Origin: an uncultured Archangium sp.
GTDB lineage: Bacteria > Myxococcota > Myxococcia > Myxococcales > Myxococcaceae
Direction: 5' to 3'
Assembly: GCA_946479335.1 (NCBI GenBank)
Contig: CAMLFP010000104.1
Span: forward strand, 1-14,743
DNA: 14,743 nt
The translations under genes and the position numbers were made by a program. This document shows positions 1-6,200 of the stretch, piece after piece. The notes beneath the pieces were generated by a model. That model was not told the DNA's origin, did no database searches, and saw only the letters and a list, made by a program, of their open reading frames with translations. Within the stretch, counting starts at the first letter, position 1. Each line of letters starts with the position of its first letter.

Positions 1-33
1 TCAAATCCTGTCGGCCCACATTGTCTTTGGCTC

Positions 34-234
34 TTAAATTCCCGCGAACATTCCGTATTCGCTAAGAGTTGGCGTCGCGGTCGACAGCACGTCGTCTCCC
101 GTCGCCGGGCGCAGCGTGACCTCGAAGCAGCTGTCGGGCCGCTGCGGAGCGGTGGTGATGACGAGCCTGAGGGCCGCGTCTTTGGTGCACGCGGTGACGG
201 TCAGGGCGAGGAGCAACAGCCGGGAGTGACGCAC
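34..234 (-). CDS. Truncated lipoprotein paralogue (probable gene remnant)
   Basis: A 66-residue product starting at a GTG codon. It has a lipoprotein signal: a hydrophobic stretch of Leu/Ala followed by a V-T-A-C lipobox with Cys16. Residues about 14-45 match the N-terminus of the large lipoprotein encoded just upstream on the same strand; both carry an ITTAP element followed by RPDSCFEVT. After about residue 50 the similarity stops and the frame ends at a TAA, while the neighbour continues for more than 700 residues. The last codons lie in DNA clearly lower in GC (about 46% over bases 1-70). It starts 26 bases after the stop of the large gene, so it could be co-transcribed. Most likely it is the 5' remnant of a duplicated lipoprotein gene cut by a rearrangement. 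A functional mini-lipoprotein is possible but less likely. Confidence 0.5.
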   Translation of the reverse strand: MRHSRLLLLALTVTACTKDAALRLVITTAPQRPDSCFEVTLRPATGDDVLSTATPTLSEYGMFAGI

Positions 235-260
235 ACGCGGAATCTACCGGAATGCGGCGT

Positions 261-2615
261 TCACGGAGCGGCGCGTGGCGGCAGCACCGAGGTCTGCGGC
301 TCCGGGCACGCGTAGCGGCGCACCACCACGTGGTCGATCATCACCGGGGCGTGGGTGCTGGCGGAGCTCCGGAAGCTGATGGTGCCGGCGTCGAAGCCGG
401 CGCTGAGCGTCTGCGCCCAGTAGCCGCTCGGCGTCTGCGCCTCGAGGAGGTTGCCGCACATGCGCAGCAGCACGAGCGACCACCCGTCTTGCATCGGCGC
501 CGCGTCGCCGCCGCTGACGTTGGCGAGGTAGGAATACGTCGTCGGCGCCGCGTACGTCGCGGTCTGCCAGTGATCGCCAGCGCGGTTCACCTCGTGGCCC
601 AGCCAGGTCGCGCCCGCCGACGCCGGCTGCACGCGGAGCTGCTGCGCGGCGTTCACGTTGTTGAAGTCGGCGCTCCTCCACCACGACTGCACGCTGATGT
701 CCTTCTCGTGGAGCGGCGCGAGCGGCGAGAGGGTCAGCTCCACGCCGGCGTCGTTGCCGAGGTTGACGAGCGCGTTGGCGCCGGTGAGGCCGCCGTCGGT
801 GCCGAGCGCCCATTGGCTCCCGCCGTCGGCCCACCTGCCGAGGCCGCCCTCGAAGTCGTCGATGAAGAGCCACACGTTGTCCTGGTTCGCCATCGCGGGA
901 GCGCTGCCGGTGCTCATCACGAAGAACGCGTAGTGCGTGTCGGTGATGTCGTTGCCGAGTTCGGTCTGCGAGCGGAACCAGAACTGCTTCTGGTTGTTCG
1001 CGTCTCCGTACACGCGGTCGATCTCCCGCCAGCCGTTGACGTCCCAGAAGTACGTGCGCAGCAGCGAGAGGTCGTCAGGCAGCGGCGCGCCCGCGTCGAT
1101 CAGCACCAACGTGCTGTACCCGTTGTAGCCGTTGAAGGGCGCGTTGCCGCCGGTGTGCACCGAGAGAGGAATCTCCAGCATCGCGCCGGGAGGGAAGGGG
1201 CGCACCGCGGTGAGCGTGACGTCGGCCGTCGCGTGGCCTGCGTCGACGGAGAAGGCGTACGTGCCTTCGTCACCGGGCCAGACATACGCGGCCGCGCTGG
1301 AGCTGCCCGGCGTCGTGCACGCGCTGTCGGCAAAGATCGGCAGCGTCGAGGTGAGCGCCAGCGACGACGGCGTCGTGGGGTTGCCCGCGTCGTCTGCCCA
1401 CGAGAGCGACACCGGGTTGCAGGTCGCGGCGAGCAGTTGACCCGCGTCGACCTGCACCGAGAACGCGGGGCCAGGCTGCACCTGGTACGTCACCGTGCCC
1501 GCGGCGAAGCCGGGTGCGCTCCCGGTGAGCGTGAAGCTGCCGGCGCGCTGCGTGGAGAAGCCGAAGACGGTGCTGCTGACGCCGCTGAGCGTGAGGTCGG
1601 TCACCGGCTGGGCGGCGTTGCAGTCGGTGAACAGCGAGAACGGCGCGCCCGCGTCGAAGGTCACCGTCACCGGCGCGCCGGAGAGGTGGGGAGAGCCGTC
1701 GGCGTCGTAGAGCTGCAGCGCCTGCATGGTGCAGGTGGTCGCGATCACCGGAGTCGTCGCCGTGAAGAGCGTGACGTGCGGCACGCTCACGACCTCCAGC
1801 GCCTGCGTGGCGCTGGTGAGGGCCGGCGCCGACGCGGTCAGCGTGAAGGTGCCGAGCTGATTCGCGAGCACGTAGATCGAGCGCCCACCTTCGGGCAGCG
1901 ACGTAGGCGCGACGCCGCTGCAGTCAGAGACCGACGAAAACGTGGCGCCATCGCTGCTCAGCGTGAGCCCGCTCGGCAGCGCGACCGGCGCACCGGCTGC
2001 GGTCTGCGCCTCGAGGTGGATGGCGCTGCTGCACTCCGCGCGTTGCACGGTGAGCGGCGCCGTCGTGAACACCAGCTTCGTGGGAAGACCCTCACACACG
2101 CTCGCGCAGTCGGAGTCGGCGCAGCCCACGAAGCCGTCACAATCGGCGTCGACCGTCTGCGCGCAGGTCTCGGGCAGGAACGGCGAGGCCGTCGCGCTGG
2201 TGTCGTTGCAGTCCGCGCCGCCCGCTGAGGCCGCGACCGCGAAGTCACCGTCATCGTCCGCGAGCGATTCGAGCCTGGCGTCGAGGGTGGTGAGGCCCTT
2301 CACGAAGTGCGCGGGCTGGGTGAGCGCCCCGTTCGCGACGCGGGGTTCGGCGCAGCCTCCGTCGCCCGCCCACGCCTTCACCGTGAGCGTCACGTCGTCG
2401 GGGAAGGCGCCCTGGTTGATGATGGCCTCGAACGCGGCGCCGCCGTCTGTGCGAGGCAGCGACGCGGTGGCGAGCTCGTCGCCCGCGGTCGACGCGACGG
2501 TCACCTCGAAGCACGAGTCGGGGCGCTCCGGCGCGGTGGTGATGCGCAGCTGGAGCGCAGCGTCACGCGAGCACGCGGTGAAGACCAACACTCCGGCAAC
2601 CAGCAGGCGGCGCAC
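261..2615 (-). CDS. Large multidomain Cys-rich lipoprotein (MopE-like motif, DUF2341-like, lectin-like C-terminus)
   Basis: 784 residues from a GTG at 2615, chosen because it puts a short Arg-Arg/Leu signal and an F-T-A-C lipobox (Cys15) at the N-terminus; the frame stays open upstream but codes for Arg-rich non-protein-like sequence. Order of parts: the N-terminal region shared with the remnant gene downstream; a Cys/Asp-rich motif at about 119-174 (DDDGD, DCNDT, ETC, DADCDG, GCADSDC) like the putative metal-binding MopE motif common in myxobacteria; three beta-rich repeats of about 95-100 residues (179-275, 278-379, 381-471), each with one Cys pair (195/232, 295/332, 399/433); a DUF2341-like region at about 479-572; then a jelly-roll or concanavalin-like region from about 583 (DDFEGGLGRW). 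It is likely anchored in the outer membrane and facing outward. Substrate or ligand is unknown. The SDR gene ends 32 bases upstream on the same strand. Confidence 0.85.
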   Translation of the reverse strand: MRRLLVAGVLVFTACSRDAALQLRITTAPERPDSCFEVTVASTAGDELATASLPRTDGGAAFEAIINQGAFPDDVTLTVKAWAGDGGCAEPRVANGALTQPAHFVKGLTTLDARLESLADDDGDFAVAASAGGADCNDTSATASPFLPETCAQTVDADCDGFVGCADSDCASVCEGLPTKLVFTTAPLTVQRAECSSAIHLEAQTAAGAPVALPSGLTLSSDGATFSSVSDCSGVAPTSLPEGGRSIYVLANQLGTFTLTASAPALTSATQALEVVSVPHVTLFTATTPVIATTCTMQALQLYDADGSPHLSGAPVTVTFDAGAPFSLFTDCNAAQPVTDLTLSGVSSTVFGFSTQRAGSFTLTGSAPGFAAGTVTYQVQPGPAFSVQVDAGQLLAATCNPVSLSWADDAGNPTTPSSLALTSTLPIFADSACTTPGSSSAAAYVWPGDEGTYAFSVDAGHATADVTLTAVRPFPPGAMLEIPLSVHTGGNAPFNGYNGYSTLVLIDAGAPLPDDLSLLRTYFWDVNGWREIDRVYGDANNQKQFWFRSQTELGNDITDTHYAFFVMSTGSAPAMANQDNVWLFIDDFEGGLGRWADGGSQWALGTDGGLTGANALVNLGNDAGVELTLSPLAPLHEKDISVQSWWRSADFNNVNAAQQLRVQPASAGATWLGHEVNRAGDHWQTATYAAPTTYSYLANVSGGDAAPMQDGWSLVLLRMCGNLLEAQTPSGYWAQTLSAGFDAGTISFRSSASTHAPVMIDHVVVRRYACPEPQTSVLPPRAAP

Positions 2616-2647
2616 GGCGCGGGAGCGTACCCGAGTTCGCCGCGGCC

Positions 2648-3424
2648 TCAGCCCAGCTTGCCGCTGAAGTAGAACTGGTAACCGTTCTCCAGCCCGCCAT
2701 CGACGTTGATGGTGGTGCCGTTCACGTAGCGGGAGTTCTGCAGGCACACCCACTCGATGACCTCGGCGATCTCATCGGCGGGCGCGATGTGGCCCGAGGG
2801 CACCATCGCGGGCACTTCCTGCTCCAGCTTCTTCCAGTTCTCCTCGCCGATGTAGAAGCGCGAGCTGTCGGTGTCGATGAAGCCGGGGTTCACCGCGTTC
2901 ACGCGGATGCCGTCACCCGCGAGCTCCACCGAGAGGTAGCGCACGAGGATCTCCATCGCCCCCTTCATCGCGCCCAGCAACCCGTGGAACGGGAGCGGGA
3001 TGCGCGAGTCCATCCCCGAGACCATGACGATGCGTGCGCCGCGGCCCTTCATCAGCGGCTGCGCGAGCTGCGTCATGTAGAGGAAGCTCTTCACCGTCAC
3101 GTTGAAGGTCTTGTCCATCTGGTGGAGCTTGGTGTCCATCAGCGGGGCGAAGCGCGTGGAGGCGGCGTTGGCGACCAGCACGTCGAGGTGGCCGAACTCC
3201 TGCGTGATCTTCTCGAAGACGGGCCCCAGCGACTCCGGCTCGAGCTGATCGGCGACCACGGTGAGGCAGCGGCGGCCGAGCGCGGCGACGTCTTTCTCCA
3301 ACTGCTGCGCGGCGTCGGCGTCGCGGCGGTACGTCGAGACGATGTCGTAGCCGGCCTTCGCGAGGCGCAGGCTCAGGGCGCGGCCAACGCCACGGCTTCC
3401 TCCGGTGATGAGCGCGACAGTCAT
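2648..3424 (-). CDS. Short-chain dehydrogenase/reductase, FabL-like, lacking the catalytic Tyr
   Basis: 258 residues, starting at the ATG where the Rossmann fold begins (MTVALITGG). Visible SDR features are the nucleotide-binding TGGSRGVG (7-14), the NAAS variant of the NAG motif (86-89), Ser136, Lys154, the [11 protein letters not shown] segment after it and a C-terminal NVDGG. The overall pattern recalls the enoyl-ACP reductase FabL of Bacillus (same TGxSRGVG, NAAS and ELxxxxIxVNAV arrangement, from memory). The active-site Tyr is missing: the residue four before Lys154 is Leu150 (classical YxxxK), and the residue seven before it is His147 (the YX6K spacing of FabL). Cofactor is probably NAD(P)H; whether it still reduces a substrate is open. 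It is divergent from cytidine deaminase across 39 bases, and the large lipoprotein gene follows on the same strand. Confidence 0.9.
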   Translation of the reverse strand: MTVALITGGSRGVGRALSLRLAKAGYDIVSTYRRDADAAQQLEKDVAALGRRCLTVVADQLEPESLGPVFEKITQEFGHLDVLVANAASTRFAPLMDTKLHQMDKTFNVTVKSFLYMTQLAQPLMKGRGARIVMVSGMDSRIPLPFHGLLGAMKGAMEILVRYLSVELAGDGIRVNAVNPGFIDTDSSRFYIGEENWKKLEQEVPAMVPSGHIAPADEIAEVIEWVCLQNSRYVNGTTINVDGGLENGYQFYFSGKLG

Positions 3425-3463
3425 AAAGAGGCGAGTTAGCAGAAGTTCTGAGAGAGTCGGCGC

Positions 3464-3862
3464 ATGTCTGAGATCCCCTGGACACGGCTCTTCGAAGCGG
3501 CGGAGGCGGCGAGGAACAAGGCGCACGCGCCGTACTCGAAGTTCTTCGTGGGCGCGGCGGTGCTGCAAGACGACGGCTCCATCAGCGCGGGCTGCAACCT
3601 GGAGAACGCGAGCTACGGCCTCACGGTGTGCGCGGAGCGGAACGCGCTGGCCGCGATGGTGCTGCAAGGCCGCAAGCCGGTGGCCGTCGCCATCGTGGTC
3701 GACTCGCGCGAGCCGACGCCTCCGTGTGGTGCGTGCCGGCAGGTGCTGGCGGAGTTCGGCGACGCGGCGATGCCCGTCTCGTCACGCACGCTCGCGGGCC
3801 AACAGGCGAACTGGAAGCTGGGCGAGCTGCTGCCGTTCGCCTTCACCAAGTCGTTCTTCTGA
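3464..3862 (+). CDS. cdd: Cytidine deaminase
   Basis: 132 residues, the usual length of the small homotetrameric cytidine deaminases. It hydrolyses cytidine and deoxycytidine to uridine and deoxyuridine in pyrimidine salvage, in the cytoplasm. The zinc site is complete: Cys56-Ala-Glu58 (catalytic Glu58) and Pro87-Cys88-Gly-Ala-Cys91. The substrate-binding NLENAS segment (45-50) and the early YSKFFVGAA segment (24-32) are also present. The ATG start fits the family N-terminus; a weak purine run (AGAGAG, 3451-3456) lies upstream. It opens a plus-strand run with the pirin and serA genes but shares no pathway with them. The promoter must lie in the 39-base gap to the SDR gene or inside that gene. 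The stop codon overlaps an inverted repeat. Confidence 0.95.
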   Translation: MSEIPWTRLFEAAEAARNKAHAPYSKFFVGAAVLQDDGSISAGCNLENASYGLTVCAERNALAAMVLQGRKPVAVAIVVDSREPTPPCGACRQVLAEFGDAAMPVSSRTLAGQQANWKLGELLPFAFTKSFF

Positions 3863-3884
3863 TCGTTCCACGGGTGGAACGGTC
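3861..3884 (+). repeat. Inverted repeat at the cdd stop codon, possible terminator or operator
   Basis: The arms GATCGTTCCAC and GTGGAACGGTC pair over 11 positions with one G-T wobble and two bases between them. It starts inside the cdd stop codon. No T-run follows, so a classical intrinsic terminator is not shown. It could be a hairpin protecting the cdd mRNA end or a protein-binding dyad before the pirin gene. Confidence 0.4.
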
Positions 3885-3937
3885 TGACCCGGGCGTTCGC
3901 GTTGGCACAACGGCCGCGCATGGTCATGTTCCAGCCC

Positions 3938-4627
3938 ATGAAGACACTGCGAAGAGCTGAAGACAGAGGCGGCGCGAACCACGGCTGGCTCGACACGAAG
4001 CACACGTTCTCGTTCGCCGACTATTACGACCCGCGCAACATGGGGTTCCGTGCGCTGCGGGTCATCAATGAAGACAAGGTGAAGCCAGGGCAGGGCTTCG
4101 GCCGGCACGGCCACCGCGACATGGAGATCATCTCGTGGGTGCTGGAGGGCGGCCTCGAGCACCGCGACACCATCGGCGAGGGCGGCGTGCTGCGCCCCGG
4201 TGACGCCCAGCACATGAGCGCGGGCACCGGCGTGCTGCACTCGGAGTTCAACGCGTCGAAGACCGAGCCCGTGCACTTCCTGCAGATCTGGATCGAGCCC
4301 GACCACGAGGGCGTGACGCCCGCGTACGCGCAGAAGAGCTTCGACCTCACGAAGGGGCTGACGCTCATCGCGTCTCCCGACGGCGCCGACGGCAGCCTGA
4401 AGCTGAACGCCGACGCGCGGGTGTGGGCGGCGCGCCTCGAGCAGGGGCAGACCGTGACGCGCGACTTCGCGAAGGGCCGCTTCGGCTGGGTGCAGGTGGC
4501 GCGCGGCGAAGTGAAGGTCGACGGCGAGGTGCTGAAGGCCGGCGACGGGCTGCAGCTGGCTGACGTGGCCTCCATCTCCATCGAGGGAGGCCCCCACAGC
4601 GAAGTGCTGGTCTTCGACCTCGCCTGA
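3938..4627 (+). CDS. Pirin family protein (YhhW-like, cupin metal site)
   Basis: 229 residues in two cupin-like halves. In-frame starts also exist at 3902 (TTG), 3920 and 3926, but the ATG at 3938 gives an N-terminus of family type (MKTLRRAEDRGGANHGWLD) and places the metal ligands at His57, His59, His101 and Glu103, as I recall for E. coli YhhW. The diagnostic stretches are HTFSFADYYDP (22-32), GFGRHGHRDMEI, MSAGTGVLHSEFN and the QIWI segment. Some bacterial pirins act as quercetin 2,3-dioxygenases in vitro; the physiological substrate is unknown, and a redox-sensing or regulatory role is equally possible. No good ribosome-binding site is seen before any of the candidate starts. The small unknown gene follows after 18 bases, so the two may be co-transcribed. 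Confidence 0.92.
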   Translation: MKTLRRAEDRGGANHGWLDTKHTFSFADYYDPRNMGFRALRVINEDKVKPGQGFGRHGHRDMEIISWVLEGGLEHRDTIGEGGVLRPGDAQHMSAGTGVLHSEFNASKTEPVHFLQIWIEPDHEGVTPAYAQKSFDLTKGLTLIASPDGADGSLKLNADARVWAARLEQGQTVTRDFAKGRFGWVQVARGEVKVDGEVLKAGDGLQLADVASISIEGGPHSEVLVFDLA

Positions 4628-4645
4628 GATTACCTCTTGGTGGCG

Positions 4646-4981
4646 ATGTCTGCAGACGCGACGCCTTCGTGGGTGCTCATCTCGGTGTTGTTCAGCACCT
4701 TCCCGCTGGAAGAGCGTCTCGCGCTCGCGTTGCACCGCGTGGCGATGGACCTCTACCAGCGGGGCGCGTCGGCGGGCGCCATCGACCACGGCCTCGCGCA
4801 CGGGCTGGTGAAGAACGCGAACCGAAACGCCGCGCTGGGCACTCTCACCGGGCCGATGTTCGAAGCGGAGCTGGAGACCGAGCGCGGCAAGGGCGAGGTG
4901 CGCTTCATCCTCACGAGGCAGGGGCTCGATCTGCTCGAAGCGCGCGCCGCCGCGCCGCACCCCCGCACCTCTTTGAACTAA
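4646..4981 (+). CDS. Small hypothetical protein
   Basis: 111 residues from the ATG at 4646; an in-frame TTG at 4637 and GTG at 4640 would add up to three residues. I do not recognise the family. The protein has no signal peptide or clear membrane segment and no Cys. It has a mostly helical middle (LEERLALALHRVAMDLYQRG) and a charged C-terminal part (EAELETERGKGEVRFILTR) that reads like a short beta-hairpin followed by a helix, ending in a Pro/His-containing tail. It starts 18 bases after the pirin stop and ends 10 bases before serA, which suggests an operon with both. Cytoplasmic location is inferred from the lack of export signals. Confidence 0.65.
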   Translation: MSADATPSWVLISVLFSTFPLEERLALALHRVAMDLYQRGASAGAIDHGLAHGLVKNANRNAALGTLTGPMFEAELETERGKGEVRFILTRQGLDLLEARAAAPHPRTSLN

Positions 4982-4991
4982 GGGAACGACC

Positions 4992-6200
4992 ATGAAACTC
5001 AATGTGCTGTTGCTCGAAGGTATCCACCCGGTGGCCGAGGCCGCGCTGGTGGAGGCGGGTCACTCCGTGCGGCGCATCGCCGGCGCGCTGAAGGAAGACG
5101 AGCTCATCAAGCAGCTCGAGGGCGTGCACCTGCTGGGCATCCGCTCCAAGACCAACGTGACGAAGCGCGTGCTGGAGTCGGACGCCGCGAAGAGCCTGCT
5201 GGCCATCGGCGCGTTCTGCATCGGCACCAACCAGATCGCGCTCGACGAGGCGATGAAGCGCGGCATCAGCGTGTTCAACGCGCCCTTCAGCAACACCCGC
5301 AGCGTCGCGGAGCTGGTCATCTCGGAGATCGTCGCGCTCTCGCGCGAGCTGGGCGACCGCACCATCGAGATGCACCAGGGCATCTGGAAGAAGACCGCCT
5401 CGGGCAGCCGCGAGGTGCGCGGCAAGACGCTGGGCGTGGTGGGCTACGGCCACATCGGCACGCAGGTCGGCATCCTCGCTGAGTTCTTCGGCATGAAGGT
5501 GCTGTTCTACGACGTGGCCGCCAAGCTGCCGCTGGGCAACGCGCAGGTCGTCTCGTCGTTGGACTCGCTCCTCGAGCAGGCTGACTTCGTGACGCTGCAC
5601 GTGCCGGAGACGCCGCAGACGAAGTGGATGATGGGCCCCGCGCAGATCGCGAAGATGAAGAAGGGCGCGTGCCTCATCAACGCGTCGCGCGGCACGGTGG
5701 TCGACATCGACGCGCTCGCCGCGGCGCTGAAGAAGGGCGACCTCCACGGCGCGGCCGTCGACGTGTTCCCCGAGGAGCCCGAGTCGTCGGACACGAAGGA
5801 CTTCAAGACCGCGCTGCAGGGGCTGCACAACGTGATCCTCACGCCGCACGTCGGCGGGTCGACCATGGAGGCGCAGGAGAACATCGGCCGCGAGGTCTCG
5901 GCCTCGCTCATCCGCTACGCGGAGTCGGGTTCGACCGGCGGCTCGGTGAACTTCCCCCACGTGGAGCTCGGCCGCTCGCCGAAGACCTGGCGCCTCACCC
6001 ACGTGCACCAGAACGTGCCCGGCGTGCTGCGCGACGTGAACCGCGTCATCGGCGACGCGAACGCGAACATCCACGCGCAGCTGCTCTCGACCAACGCCGA
6101 CATCGGCTACCTGATCATCGACCTCGACACCGACGCCGCGACGAGCGTGGTGCAGGGCCTCCGCGCGCTGCCCACCACCATCCAGGCGCGCACGGTCTGA
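4992..6200 (+). CDS. serA: D-3-phosphoglycerate dehydrogenase
   Basis: 402 residues. It catalyses the NAD-dependent oxidation of 3-phosphoglycerate to 3-phosphohydroxypyruvate, the first committed step of serine synthesis, in the cytoplasm. The order is an N-terminal catalytic part, the NAD-binding Rossmann motif GYGHIGTQVG (151-160), the catalytic Arg233 (ASRG), Glu262 (PEEP) and His286 (TPHVGGS), and a C-terminal ACT domain (about 335-402). It resembles the short E. coli-type SerA rather than the long form with an extra intervening domain. In the ACT domain His339, Asn341 and Asn359 match the serine-contact residues of E. coli SerA, so feedback inhibition by L-serine is likely. An AGGGA Shine-Dalgarno sequence lies eight bases before the ATG. 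The stop codon abuts the stop of the convergent lipoprotein gene. Confidence 0.96.
   Translation: MKLNVLLLEGIHPVAEAALVEAGHSVRRIAGALKEDELIKQLEGVHLLGIRSKTNVTKRVLESDAAKSLLAIGAFCIGTNQIALDEAMKRGISVFNAPFSNTRSVAELVISEIVALSRELGDRTIEMHQGIWKKTASGSREVRGKTLGVVGYGHIGTQVGILAEFFGMKVLFYDVAAKLPLGNAQVVSSLDSLLEQADFVTLHVPETPQTKWMMGPAQIAKMKKGACLINASRGTVVDIDALAAALKKGDLHGAAVDVFPEEPESSDTKDFKTALQGLHNVILTPHVGGSTMEAQENIGREVSASLIRYAESGSTGGSVNFPHVELGRSPKTWRLTHVHQNVPGVLRDVNRVIGDANANIHAQLLSTNADIGYLIIDLDTDAATSVVQGLRALPTTIQARTV

Noticed and set aside
252..2228. 658-codon open frame on the plus strand opposite the large lipoprotein
   Set aside because: The product is Arg/His/Val/Ala-rich with no domain or motif, as expected for an antisense shadow in very GC-rich DNA. 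The minus-strand frame has clear domains and a lipobox.
3782..5002. 406-codon minus-strand frame opposite the pirin and small unknown genes
   Set aside because: Low-complexity Arg/His/Val composition and no motif, while the plus strand encodes a recognisable pirin with intact metal ligands.
4911..6074. 387-codon minus-strand frame opposite serA
   Set aside because: Same shadow composition; serA on the plus strand is unambiguous.
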